A DNA stretch of 64,000 nt. It comes from Alicyclobacillaceae bacterium. Lineage in GTDB: Bacteria > Bacillota > Bacilli > Kyrpidiales > Kyrpidiaceae. This document shows, piece after piece, positions 9,164 to 18,230 of this stretch (the first letter of the stretch is position 1; each line of letters begins with the position of its first letter). The stretch is taken from NCBI GenBank assembly GCA_029961045.1, contig JASBVN010000018.1, forward strand, positions 1 through 64,000. Direction: 5' to 3'. Below the pieces are notes generated by a model. That model was not told the DNA's origin. It ran no database searches and was given only the letters and a program-made list of their open reading frames with translations. A program made the translations under genes and the position numbers.

Positions 9164-9922
9164 CTACAACAACTTCACTCCGGACACCACCAGCATGACG
9201 GCCAGGCTGATGCGCACAGCGCCGTCGGGAATCCGGGCGCTCAAACAACTGCCGAGCAGGATGCCGGGAACAGATCCCAACAGCAGGCGGCCCGCCAATC
9301 CGAGATCCACCGTTCCTAGAGCCAGGTGGGCAAGTCCCGCCGCACCCGTCACCAAGAACGCCTGTGTAATGTCGGTCCCGACCAGTTTGACCGCCGCCAC
9401 GGGATAAACGAGGGTGAGAACCGCCATGAAAAGAGAACCGCTGCCTACCGACGTCAATCCCACGATGAATCCCCCGGCGACCCCCAGCACGATCAACTTC
9501 CAGGGAGCCGGGCGAAGCGCGGCGTCGTCTCCTTGCGGCGCCCGCCGGCGAATGCGCACCAGCATGGTCAGGCTCACCAGCAAATACGTCACGCCGAGGA
9601 CGTGCCGCAGCACCTCGTCCACTTGGGCCCCCATCCACCGGTGGATTTCGTGAACCCCGAGCGCGCCCAACACCGCTCCGGGGACACTGCCCGCGGACAG
9701 CCACTTGACCACCACCAGATCCACCGTCCGCTGTCTCCAGTGCTGCCACGCCCCCACCATTTTCGTCACCGACGCGTAAACGAGATCCGTTCCGATGGCC
9801 ACCGAGGGAGCGACGCCGAATATAAAGATCATCATGGGCGTCATGATGAAGCCCCCGCCCATTCCGGTCAAACCGATCAACAGGCCGACCACGAATCCTC
9901 CCAATGAGACTTCCCAACCCAT
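9164..9922 (-). CDS. TSUP (TauE/SafE) family membrane permease
   Basis: GLLIGLTGMGGGFIMTPMMIFIFGV and GGFIVGLTSVGSGSLFMAVLTLVYP repeats typical of TauE/SafE. Confidence 0.9.
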   Translation of the reverse strand: MGWEVSLGGFVVGLLIGLTGMGGGFIMTPMMIFIFGVAPSVAIGTDLVYASVTKMVGAWQHWRQRTVDLVVVKWLSAGSVPGAVLGALGVHEIHRWMGAQVDEVLRHVLGVTYLLVSLTMLVRIRRRAPQGDDAALRPAPWKLIVLGVAGGFIVGLTSVGSGSLFMAVLTLVYPVAAVKLVGTDITQAFLVTGAAGLAHLALGTVDLGLAGRLLLGSVPGILLGSCLSARIPDGAVRISLAVMLVVSGVKLL

Positions 9923-9994
9923 GTCGTCCACCTCTGTTTCCCGGCCGCCGGCCTCCGCCCGGCACCCCACAGCAAATCCCGCGGATCTCCTCCG

Positions 9995-10717
9995 TTATTG
10001 GTGGAGTCCGCACTCCGTTTTATTGAATCCGGACCAGCGCCCCGCCCGCGGGTCCTCGCCCGGCTGCACCGGCCGGGTGCAAGGGGCGCACCCGATGCTG
10101 GGATAGCCCCGGTCGTGCAACACGTTGTAAGGAATCTGGTGCCGGTGAATGTACGCCCACACTTGACGGTGGGTCCAGTGGGCCAGGGGGTTGAATTTGA
10201 TCAACCCGAACTTCCGGTCCACTTCGACCACCTGGGCGTTGGCCCGGGTGGGGGCCTGTTCCCGGCGAATCCCCGTGATCCACGCATCTAGGCCCGCCAA
10301 AACGCGTTTCAACGGTTCCACCTTGCGCAAATTGCAGCAGGCATTCGGGTCCCGGCTCCACAGGGCCTCCCCGAACCGGCGGGCCTGTTCTTCCACCGTC
10401 AATTCCGGCCGCACCTGTAAGAGGGCGGGTTGGTACCGCCGGACGATCCGGTCCCGGACCTCGTAGGTCTCCGGAAACAACAGGCCGGTATCCAGGTAAA
10501 AGATCCGGGCATCCGGCCGCGCCCGGTGAACCATGTCCACCAGCGCCACATCCTCGGCGCCGAAGCTGCAAGCCAGGGCAATGCGGGGGTGAAAGCGTTC
10601 CAGCGCCCAAGCGACGACATCCCAAGGGTCTTTGCCGGTCAGCTCCTCGTTCCACCGCGCCACTTCCCGTTCGTCGATCGACCGATCGACCCTCGGCTCA
10701 GCGATTTCCCACGTCAC
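9995..10717 (-). CDS. cysH: adenylylsulfate (APS)-type reductase, CysH family with 4Fe-4S cysteine pairs
   Basis: ALACSFGAEDVALVDMV, CCNLRKVEPLKRVL, ITGIRREQAPTRA, IGCAPCTRPV, ECGLH. Confidence 0.94.
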   Translation of the reverse strand: MTWEIAEPRVDRSIDEREVARWNEELTGKDPWDVVAWALERFHPRIALACSFGAEDVALVDMVHRARPDARIFYLDTGLLFPETYEVRDRIVRRYQPALLQVRPELTVEEQARRFGEALWSRDPNACCNLRKVEPLKRVLAGLDAWITGIRREQAPTRANAQVVEVDRKFGLIKFNPLAHWTHRQVWAYIHRHQIPYNVLHDRGYPSIGCAPCTRPVQPGEDPRAGRWSGFNKTECGLHQ

Positions 10718-10825
10718 CCATTCGCACCTCCGTCTCTCCTCGTCGGGCGATCGAGGTCTCCTCTACCATACGGGTGGACGCCCAGAGGGGTGAATGCGAT
10801 TTTCTGATTCACAAGATCACAAGAT

Positions 10826-10854
10826 ACTATATCCCAGTTATCCAAGTTAGTCAA
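10826..10854 (-). promoter_or_regulatory. sigma-A promoter for cysH-TSUP-sat operon
   Basis: Reverse strand TTGACT (10849-10854), 17-bp spacer, TATAGT (10826-10831). Confidence 0.75.
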
Positions 10855-10862
10855 TATGAATA

Positions 10863-10891
10863 ATAAAAACACCCGACTATGCCATCCGGGT
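10863..10891 (-). terminator. terminator downstream of rocF
   Basis: Reverse strand CACCCGgatggcatagtCGGGTGTTTTTATTATT. Confidence 0.75.
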
Positions 10892-10909
10892 GCTCCAACG
10901 AACAGACGA

Positions 10910-10936
10910 AGGCCGGCGGCTGCGTGTGCCGCCGGC
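10910..10936 (-). other. perfect 10-bp stem hairpin between rocF and its terminator
   Basis: GGCCGGCGGC-tgcgtgt-GCCGCCGGCC. Confidence 0.55.
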
Positions 10937-10972
10937 CCAACCTTTTTGGAAAGCCCCCTTCCTGCCTCCCTA

Positions 10973-11875
10973 CTACGGCAGGATTTTCTTTCCGAGCGCC
11001 GAGCAGAGAAGATCCACCGCCATCTCCGCCGTCCGGTTCGCAATGTCCAGAATCGGATTGACTTCCACCACATCGACGGAACACAGGGCCCCCGATTCCG
11101 CCAGGATTTCCATAGCCAGGTGTCCTTCCCGGTACGTCATCCCTCCGTGAACCGGCGTGCCCACCCCCGGCGCGGCCACCGGATCCAGGGCGTCCAAATC
11201 CAGGCTGAGATGGATGCCCTTCGTTCCCCCGGAGGCGAGCTGGACCGCCTCTTCCATGACCGCCCCGATCCCGAGCCGGTCGATTTCGTGCATGGTGAAG
11301 ACCCGGATTCCAATTTGCCGGATCAGCCTCGCTTCCCCTTCGTCGATGGAACGGACACCGACGAGGACGGCTTTCTCCGGGCGAACTTTGGGACTAAATC
11401 CCCCGACTCCGGTGAGCCCCGGATGCCCGTATCCCAGCGTCGCAGCCAGCGGCATGCCGTGAATGTTTCCCGAAGGGGTGGTCTCCGCCGTATTCATGTC
11501 TCCGTGGGCGTCGAACCAAATCAACCCGAGGTCCCCTTTGACCGAAGCGACGCCGGCCACCGAGCCGATGGCCAGGCTGTGATCTCCCCCGAGGATCACC
11601 GGCAGGTCGCCTTCCTCCACCGCTTGGCGCACGCGGGCGGCCAACTCTTCGCACACCCGGCGAATTTCGGGGAGGTATTTCAGCTTCGGGTCCTCGACGG
11701 CCCGGGCTTCCGCCTCCGGAACGGGCACGTTGCCGCGATCCCGGACCTCCAGCCCCATCCGCCGGAGCCGCTCTTGCAGTCCGGCGTACCGGATGGCGCT
11801 CGGCCCCATATCGACTCCCCGCCGGCTCTGTCCCAGATCCAGAGGCACGCCGATGACGCTCAGCCGTTTGGCCAT
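10973..11875 (-). CDS. rocF: arginase
   Basis: VIGVPLDLGQSRRGVDMGPSAIRYAGL, GGDHSLAIGSVAG, WFDAHGDMNT, SLDLDALDP. Confidence 0.94.
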   Translation of the reverse strand: MAKRLSVIGVPLDLGQSRRGVDMGPSAIRYAGLQERLRRMGLEVRDRGNVPVPEAEARAVEDPKLKYLPEIRRVCEELAARVRQAVEEGDLPVILGGDHSLAIGSVAGVASVKGDLGLIWFDAHGDMNTAETTPSGNIHGMPLAATLGYGHPGLTGVGGFSPKVRPEKAVLVGVRSIDEGEARLIRQIGIRVFTMHEIDRLGIGAVMEEAVQLASGGTKGIHLSLDLDALDPVAAPGVGTPVHGGMTYREGHLAMEILAESGALCSVDVVEVNPILDIANRTAEMAVDLLCSALGKKILP

Positions 11876-11888
11876 GGCACCCCTCCTT

Positions 11889-12485
11889 TTATTGCGGGTG
11901 GAACACAAAGCGCGACAACAGGTAGGGGGTCACCGTCCCCTCGATAAGGGCCGCGACCGCCAGAAGAACCACCGACACTCCCGCGGCCCGGGCGGCTTCC
12001 CCGAAAACCCGGCGAAACGCTTCACCCCGAGTTTGCCCGGGTTGGGGCCGCCACCATCCCCATCCCAATTTCACCCCGAAAGCGGCCGCCAGCAGAAAGG
12101 CGGGAATCTCAAAGATGCCGTGGGGAAGGATGCCGAACACCAGCAACGATCCCAGGGGTACCCCTTGTTCGGCGAGGGCGGCCAGCACAAATCCGATGAG
12201 GGCCCCGTTGCCGAACACCCCTAAAATGGCGGGGATGCCCGCGATAATTCCCGTCGCGAGGATCATCAACACGGCTTTGACGTTGTTCCAGAAAATCACG
12301 GCGATCGTATAGACGGGACTGCCCCGCGTCCACGCCTGTTTTGCCAGCTCCTGAAGTTGGCTTAACTGGGAAGCCAATACCGCTTTGAGGGGTTCCGCTT
12401 CTGCAAACCCCGCGGCAATTCCAACCACGAAGACGATCAGCACCAACCACAGATAGCGCCGGTTGTTCCAAATCCAACCGCCCAT
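11889..12485 (-). CDS. SpoIIM-like (stage II sporulation protein M, DUF95) membrane protein
   Basis: Multi-TM protein with ILGVFGNGALIGFVLA and LPHGIFEIPAFLLAA signature. Confidence 0.82.
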   Translation of the reverse strand: MGGWIWNNRRYLWLVLIVFVVGIAAGFAEAEPLKAVLASQLSQLQELAKQAWTRGSPVYTIAVIFWNNVKAVLMILATGIIAGIPAILGVFGNGALIGFVLAALAEQGVPLGSLLVFGILPHGIFEIPAFLLAAAFGVKLGWGWWRPQPGQTRGEAFRRVFGEAARAAGVSVVLLAVAALIEGTVTPYLLSRFVFHPQ

Positions 12486-12592
12486 TCGGTCACCTCCGCG
12501 AATGTCTCACCCTTCTCGAAACCATGCTATACCTTGTGGACAGAGCATATCCATAGGTACAAGAACCTAGCCGGGTCGAAAGGAGGCCGAAC

Positions 12593-13345
12593 ATGTTCGT
12601 CGTCTGGCGGGCGCGCACGCTCAAACAGCTCGCCGTCGCCGCCGCGGCCGTGGCCATGTTCATGGCCGTCTTTTACGCGCAGAGCGGCGCGGTCTGGACC
12701 CTCGCGGGCCAATCGGGACCCTCGGCCATTTACAAAGTCGACACCGATCGCAAAGTGGTGGCGCTGACCTTCGACATCAGTTGGGGGGATCGCACCGCAC
12801 CAAAGGTGCTCGACGTGCTGGAGAAAAAAGGGGTTCACAAGGCCACCTTCTTTTTGTCCGGGCCTTGGACGGCCCAGAAACCGGAGATCGCAAAACGCAT
12901 CAAGGACATGGGTTTCGAGATCGGCAGTCACGGCCATAAACACGAGAATTTCAGCGAACACAGCAACGACTGGATCCGGGATCAAGTTTCAAAAGCTGAA
13001 CAGGCCATTGAAGAAGTAACCGGGGTGAAAACCCGGCTCATCCGGACCCCCAACGGGGACTTTGACAAACGGGTTCTCCGCACTCTTCATGATATGGGAT
13101 ATACCGTGATCCAGTGGCACACGGACTCCCTGGATTGGAAAAATCCGGGGGTAGAAACCATCGTCCAGCGGGTGTTGAGCCGGGCCGTCCCCGGAGACAT
13201 CATCCTGTTGCACGCCAGCGACACTTGCAAACAGACGGACCAGGCCCTTCCGGCGATCATCGACGGCCTGCGACAAAAGGGGTTCGAGTTCGTCACGGTT
13301 TCGGAACTCTTGCAGGACGCCGCTCCCAAGAGCAAAACGGAATGA
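12593..13345 (+). CDS. pdaB: polysaccharide deacetylase family sporulation protein PdaB
   Basis: VVALTFDISWGDRTAPKVLDVLEKKGVHKATFFLSGPW, GSHGHKHENFSEHS; next to kbaA/gerD. Confidence 0.9.
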   Translation: MFVVWRARTLKQLAVAAAAVAMFMAVFYAQSGAVWTLAGQSGPSAIYKVDTDRKVVALTFDISWGDRTAPKVLDVLEKKGVHKATFFLSGPWTAQKPEIAKRIKDMGFEIGSHGHKHENFSEHSNDWIRDQVSKAEQAIEEVTGVKTRLIRTPNGDFDKRVLRTLHDMGYTVIQWHTDSLDWKNPGVETIVQRVLSRAVPGDIILLHASDTCKQTDQALPAIIDGLRQKGFEFVTVSELLQDAAPKSKTE

Positions 13346-13346
13346 A

Positions 13347-13937
13347 CTAAGGCCCTTCGCCGGCCGGATGGCGCGCTCCCCCGGCGGGGGGTCTTTTTTC
13401 TGCCGGGACAAGCCGGCGGAGGATCAGGAGGAGGTACGTGTTGCAGCTCAGAAGGATCAACCCCAGTTGCAGGGACGGTACCCCCACCCCCGCCCGAAGG
13501 GCGGGAAACCATTCGATGACGGTGAACACGAACATGAAAAACAAGGCGGGAATAAACGCCCGAATCCCCGACAACCAGGCGCGCAGAACGGCCGCAGCCA
13601 CCGCCCACCCCAAGGGCAACAGCACAAACCGCACATACGGCCACCAACCGCCTGCCCCCTGCGCCACCACATACCGGACGTACACCAAGTCCGCGGCCAC
13701 GACGGCGACGATCAGCAACTGCACGGCGTTCCAAAACGCGGGGGGCAAAAAGCCCCTCACGAGGAAGTTGAGGGTGAGATAGGCCCACAGTCCCATCAAA
13801 CTGGTCGCACTCGCAAAACCTCCCGCAATGGCGCCGTGCAGCAGGTCGATTCCCGTCCAGAGGGCGGCGGCCCCACCCGCCCCGACGCCGAGCACGACGG
13901 TGGTTCCGATGAGAAAGAGAAGTTTTTGCAGGTTCAC
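13347..13937 (-). CDS. kbaA: KinB-signalling pathway activation protein KbaA
   Basis: Multi-TM protein (MNLQKLLFLIGTTVVLG...WAYLTLNFLVRGFLPPAFWNAVQLLIV); KbaA-like and between pdaB and gerD as in Bacillus. Confidence 0.82.
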   Translation of the reverse strand: MNLQKLLFLIGTTVVLGVGAGGAAALWTGIDLLHGAIAGGFASATSLMGLWAYLTLNFLVRGFLPPAFWNAVQLLIVAVVAADLVYVRYVVAQGAGGWWPYVRFVLLPLGWAVAAAVLRAWLSGIRAFIPALFFMFVFTVIEWFPALRAGVGVPSLQLGLILLSCNTYLLLILRRLVPAEKRPPAGGARHPAGEGP

Positions 13938-13965
13938 GCAGGTCCTCCCTTCCAGGCGGCCCCCC

Positions 13966-13994
13966 GCATAACGCCGACCCGCCCGCCCATATTA
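13966..13994 (+). promoter_or_regulatory. sigma-G-type forespore promoter of gerD
   Basis: GCATA (13966-13970), 17-bp spacer, CATATTA (13988-13994); fits sigma-G gHATR/CATWHTA. Confidence 0.6.
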
Positions 13995-14024
13995 ACAAGG
14001 TAGAACGGAGCGAGGTGAAGGCCC

Positions 14025-14705
14025 GTGAAAAGGCTGCCGAAGATCATCCTCTCCGCGGCGTGCGGCGCGGCGATTCTGGCCGGATGCGCCCGGTCTTCGG
14101 GGGATCAACCCCGGGACCGGACGCCTCAATACCAGGAGACAAAGACCATGGTCATCGACATTCTGCACTCTAAAGAAGGGATGGACGCCCTGCGCGGAGT
14201 GATGCAAAGCCCCGAAATCCGCAGGGCCATGGTCCTCACCGACTCCGATATGCAAAAGGTCTTGCAGAAGGCCCTGACCGAAGGCGAAAATCGGAACCTT
14301 TTACAGCAACAACTTCAACAACCGCAGTTTGCCAAGGCTCTTGCCGACGCCACAAAGGAGCAAAACCGCCGCCTCCTGAAGGAACTCATGAAAGATCCCG
14401 AGTACCAACAAATGATGCTCGATCTGTTGAAAACCCCCGATTTTCAAAAACAAGTCCTATCCCTCATGAACAGCCCGCCCTACCGGCAACAGACCATGAA
14501 GATCATGCAGGAGGCCCTCCAAAACCCCGACTTTAAACTGCTCTTCATGGACAGTCTAAAGCGGGCGGTTCAAGAACTTGGACCTCAAGCCCCAGGAGGG
14601 CGACAAGAATCGCCCCAACAAGGCCAAGAGGGACAGCAGGATCGGCAACAAAAGGAAGGTCGCAACCAGCAGGGGGATCAACAGGATTCGGAGCGGCAAG
14701 AATAA
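14025..14705 (+). CDS. gerD: spore germination lipoprotein GerD
   Basis: Lipobox LAGC; ETKTMVIDILHSKEGMDALRGVMQSPEIRRAMVLTD typical of GerD; Gln-rich C-terminus. Confidence 0.9.
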   Translation: MKRLPKIILSAACGAAILAGCARSSGDQPRDRTPQYQETKTMVIDILHSKEGMDALRGVMQSPEIRRAMVLTDSDMQKVLQKALTEGENRNLLQQQLQQPQFAKALADATKEQNRRLLKELMKDPEYQQMMLDLLKTPDFQKQVLSLMNSPPYRQQTMKIMQEALQNPDFKLLFMDSLKRAVQELGPQAPGGRQESPQQGQEGQQDRQQKEGRNQQGDQQDSERQE

Positions 14706-14789
14706 AGGGGAGCCGGCACCCGCGGAACACGGGGGCGGATGCTCTCCCCCGTTTCCGCAGGATGCCCGCACGCGAGAGAGCCCCCGGCT

Positions 14790-15878
14790 TCAACGTCCTG
14801 CTACCAAACCGGCCGCGATCAAACCGCCCACCGTCTTAGCCAACTCGGCGAAGACTTTTCCCGCCTCTGTGGAGGGCTCGAACAGGCCGGTTCCCGGCTT
14901 CACGCCGGATTGCAACGGCACTTGGGCGAGCAGCCGAACCTTTAGATCCTCCGCCACCCGCTGGCCCCCGCCCCGGCCGAACCAGTCGTTTTGTTTCCCG
15001 CAGTGCGAACACAAGGCATACGACATGTTTTCCACGACGCCCAGCACTTCGTGGCCCGTTTTCAAAGCCATCATACCGGCGCGAACCGCCACCTCCGCCG
15101 CATTCGCCTGCGGCGTCGTCACCACGATTTCCTTCGCCTTCGGCAACAATTGGTGCACATCCAGGGCCACATCTCCCGTGCCCGGCGGCAAGTCCAGCAA
15201 CATGACGTCCAGATCTCCCCAATGCACCTCGGCAAAGAAGTTCCGCAACATTTTGCCGAGCATCGGTCCTCGCCAGATCACCGGGGTGTTCTCCGGAACG
15301 AAGAAATTCATGGACATGATCTTGACGCCTTCGACTTCGACGGGCATGATCAATTCGTCGATCAGCGTCGGCTTCCGGTCCGCCGCCCCGAACAGCCCCG
15401 GAATGCTGAAACCGTAAATATCCGCGTCGATCACCCCTACGCGGTATCCCTGGACTGCGAGCGCTGCGGCGAGGTTCGCCGTGACGGTGGATTTGCCCAC
15501 GCCTCCCTTTCCGCTGGCGATCGCGATAAACTGGGTCTTGACTTCGGGCCGGAGCAGCGGCGGAACGGCCCCCTGTCCCCCGGTCGCGCTTCCCTGCAGC
15601 GTTTCCCGAAAGCGGGCCCGCTCCTGGTCGGTCATCGTGCCGAGCACGACTTCACAGCCGCCGACCCCCGGGAGCCGGCGAAGGGCTTCTTCGACTCGCT
15701 CCTGGATGACATTGCGCAGCGGACATCCGGTGATGGTCAACGCGATTTCCACTTTGACGTGGTCGCCGCGGATTTCGATCTTTCGCACCATGCCCAGATC
15801 CACGATGCTGCGGTGGGCTTCGGGATCCTCGATCGGCCGGAGTGCTTCGAGCACCGCTTCCTGCGACAGCTCACTCAT
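14790..15878 (-). CDS. Mrp/NBP35 family P-loop ATPase (SalA-like)
   Basis: DUF59-like N-terminus (VLEALRPIEDPEAHRSIVDLGMV), IASGKGGVGKSTVTANLAAALA. Confidence 0.93.
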   Translation of the reverse strand: MSELSQEAVLEALRPIEDPEAHRSIVDLGMVRKIEIRGDHVKVEIALTITGCPLRNVIQERVEEALRRLPGVGGCEVVLGTMTDQERARFRETLQGSATGGQGAVPPLLRPEVKTQFIAIASGKGGVGKSTVTANLAAALAVQGYRVGVIDADIYGFSIPGLFGAADRKPTLIDELIMPVEVEGVKIMSMNFFVPENTPVIWRGPMLGKMLRNFFAEVHWGDLDVMLLDLPPGTGDVALDVHQLLPKAKEIVVTTPQANAAEVAVRAGMMALKTGHEVLGVVENMSYALCSHCGKQNDWFGRGGGQRVAEDLKVRLLAQVPLQSGVKPGTGLFEPSTEAGKVFAELAKTVGGLIAAGLVAGR

Positions 15879-15971
15879 GGCCTCAGCCTCCTTTACAGGA
15901 ATTGTACCCCCGGAGTGGGGAAAAGACAACGACGGGACAGGCGGGGCCGGTCCCGCCGGTTTTGGGGCGAC

Positions 15972-16009
15972 AAAAAAGCCCGCCCGCATGCCGCAAGCGG
16001 ACAGGCTTT
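15972..16009 (-). terminator. terminator of rplM-rpsI operon
   Basis: Reverse strand AAGCCtgtccgcttgcggcatgcgggcGGGCTTTTTTG. Confidence 0.7.
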
Positions 16010-16023
16010 TCCTCCGATCGCCG

Positions 16024-16416
16024 TCACCGTTTGGAGAATTGCGGCGCCCGGCGCGCTTTCTTGAGACCGTATTTCTTCCGTTCTTTCATCCGGGGGTCCC
16101 GGGTCAAGAGTCCGGCCTTTTTCAACACACTCCGCAGATCGGGATTCACCTTCAACAGGGCCCGGGCGATGCCGTGGCGAATGGCCCCCGCTTGGCCGGA
16201 AAAACCGCCTCCACGCACGTTGGCATACACATCGTACCGGTTGGCGTTGTCGGTGAGGATCAGCGGTTGCTTCACCAGAATCCGCAACGTCTCCAGACCG
16301 AAATACTCTTCCAAAGGCCGCTTGTTGACGATAATCTTCCCGTCCCCGGGAATCAGCCGGACCCGGGCGACCGACTCCTTCCGGCGCCCCGTTCCCCAAT
16401 ACTGGACTTGAGCCAA
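16024..16416 (-). CDS. rpsI: 30S ribosomal protein S9
   Basis: [20 protein letters not shown]...[27 protein letters not shown] start. Confidence 0.98.
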   Translation of the reverse strand: MAQVQYWGTGRRKESVARVRLIPGDGKIIVNKRPLEEYFGLETLRILVKQPLILTDNANRYDVYANVRGGGFSGQAGAIRHGIARALLKVNPDLRSVLKKAGLLTRDPRMKERKKYGLKKARRAPQFSKR

Positions 16417-16421
16417 GTTGC

Positions 16422-16874
16422 TTACCTCCCTTCCCCGCTGTAGCGCGGCGTCCACGGCTTCGGCTGCTGGGCCTCGTGGGGATGGGTCGGTCCTGCATAG
16501 ACCCGCAACTTCTTCAACTGTTGCCGCCCGAGGGGCGTGCGCGGCAACATCCCCTTGACGGCCAGGTACAAAATCCGCTCCGGATGGCGCGCCAGCATGT
16601 CCTTCGCGCGAATCTCTTTCAGACCGCCGGGATAGCCCGAGTGACGGCGATAAAGCTTATCCGTCCATTTCTTTCCGGTAAAGACCACCTTTTCGGCGTT
16701 GACGACAATGACATGGTCCCCCGTATCCACATGAGGTGTATATTGGGGCTTATGCTTTCCGCGGAGAATCGTGGCGATCTCGGCAGCCAGCCGGCCCACC
16801 GTATGCCCGGTGGCGTCGATGACGTACCACGCGCGGTCTACGTCCTCCTTTTTCGCCATATACGTTCTCTGCAT
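16422..16874 (-). CDS. rplM: 50S ribosomal protein L13
   Basis: [31 protein letters not shown]. Confidence 0.98.
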   Translation of the reverse strand: MQRTYMAKKEDVDRAWYVIDATGHTVGRLAAEIATILRGKHKPQYTPHVDTGDHVIVVNAEKVVFTGKKWTDKLYRRHSGYPGGLKEIRAKDMLARHPERILYLAVKGMLPRTPLGRQQLKKLRVYAGPTHPHEAQQPKPWTPRYSGEGR

Positions 16875-16940
16875 GAAACCGAGTCCCTCCAGCGTGTATT
16901 TTCAAACCCGGGGCTCCGTGGGGTCAAAAACACCACGATC

Positions 16941-16969
16941 ATTCTACCGGCCCCCCGGTGTCAAGTCAA
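16941..16969 (-). promoter_or_regulatory. sigma-A promoter for rplM-rpsI
   Basis: Reverse strand TTGACT (16964-16969), 17-bp spacer, TAGAAT (16941-16946), overlapping the truA stop. Confidence 0.7.
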
Positions 16970-17739
16970 GAAAGGCGGCGCAGCGCATCCTCCAGCTCGT
17001 CCCGGCTGTAGTAGACTTCCCACAGGGTCAAGCCCTTGGCGGGTGCCGTGACCCCTGCCCGCCGTCTGTCCCTCGCGGCAAGAATTTCCCCCACCGCCGA
17101 CGGCGACCGCCGCCCCAGCCCGACCTCCAACAAAGTCCCCACCATGATGCGAACCATTTGGTACAGAAATCCGTCTCCGATCACGTACACATGCAGCAAA
17201 GACCCCTCTTCGGCCAATCGAACGGCATACACCGTCCGCACCTTGTTCGAGACGGGAGTGGCCGCAGCGCAAAAACTCGTGAAATCGTGAGTCCCCTCGA
17301 GTTGCTCCGCCGCCGCCCGCATCGCGTCCACGGCCAGGGGACGGGGTTCGTGATAAGCGTACCGCCGCCGAAAAACATCCGGAACGGGACTCCGGTCGAC
17401 GGTGTACCGGTAACACTTCCCCACCGCGGAATACCGCGCGTGAAAATCCTCGGCCGCGGGGACAGCGTCCAGCACCGCCACATCGTCGGGCAGCCGCCGG
17501 AGCAACACCTGGGGCAGCCGCTGCCAAGGAACGGGGCCGGGCCAATCGAGGTGAACCACTTGAGCCCGGGCGTGCACCCCGGCGTCGGTCCGCCCCGCCC
17601 CGAACACCTGAACCTCGCGCCCGGCCAACTCCCCCAGGACCTCCTCCAGCACCCCCTGCACCGTCTGCCGCCCCGGCTGGCGCTGAAAGCCGCTGAATCG
17701 AGTCCCGTCGTAGGCCACGGTCAGCTTGAGGTTGGCCAC
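16966..17739 (-). CDS. truA: tRNA pseudouridine(38-40) synthase
   Basis: LTVAYDGTRFSGFQRQPGRQTVQGVLE, GAGRTDAGVHARAQVVH. Confidence 0.96.
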   Translation of the reverse strand: MANLKLTVAYDGTRFSGFQRQPGRQTVQGVLEEVLGELAGREVQVFGAGRTDAGVHARAQVVHLDWPGPVPWQRLPQVLLRRLPDDVAVLDAVPAAEDFHARYSAVGKCYRYTVDRSPVPDVFRRRYAYHEPRPLAVDAMRAAAEQLEGTHDFTSFCAAATPVSNKVRTVYAVRLAEEGSLLHVYVIGDGFLYQMVRIMVGTLLEVGLGRRSPSAVGEILAARDRRRAGVTAPAKGLTLWEVYYSRDELEDALRRLS

Positions 17740-17835
17740 ACCCGGTTCCTCCCTTCTGGAGGCCGACCATACGGAAAACGAGGCTTGCCCGCTGAGGACA
17801 AACCTCGCCCGCGCGTTCGGTTTTCCGGAACCGCC

Positions 17836-18201
17836 CTATTCCACGAGTTCGAGGTAAACCATGGGCGCGGCATCTCCCCGGCGGGGTCCGATCCGCAGGA
17901 TTCGCGTGTAGCCGCCGTTGCGCTCCTTGTACCGGGGAGCAATTTCGGAAAACAGCTTTTGAATCACATTTTGATTGGTCTGCTCGTCCGCCGTCTCCTT
18001 GTAGACGAAGGCGGCCACTTGACGGCGGGCATGCAGATCTCCCCGTTTGGCCAAGGTGATCATTTTCTCGGCGACCTTCCGCACCTCCTTGGCCTTTGCC
18101 TCGGTGGTCCGGATTCGCTCGTACAGGAATAAATCGGTCACGAGGCCGCGAAACAGCGCCTTGCGCGCTTCGGAACGCCGGCCCAATTTCCGGTAGGCCA
18201 C
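17836..18201 (-). CDS. rplQ: 50S ribosomal protein L17
   Basis: [32 protein letters not shown] start. Confidence 0.98.
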   Translation of the reverse strand: MAYRKLGRRSEARKALFRGLVTDLFLYERIRTTEAKAKEVRKVAEKMITLAKRGDLHARRQVAAFVYKETADEQTNQNVIQKLFSEIAPRYKERNGGYTRILRIGPRRGDAAPMVYLELVE

Positions 18202-18230
18202 TTCGATCCCTCCCTTCCAAACAATGCGGA

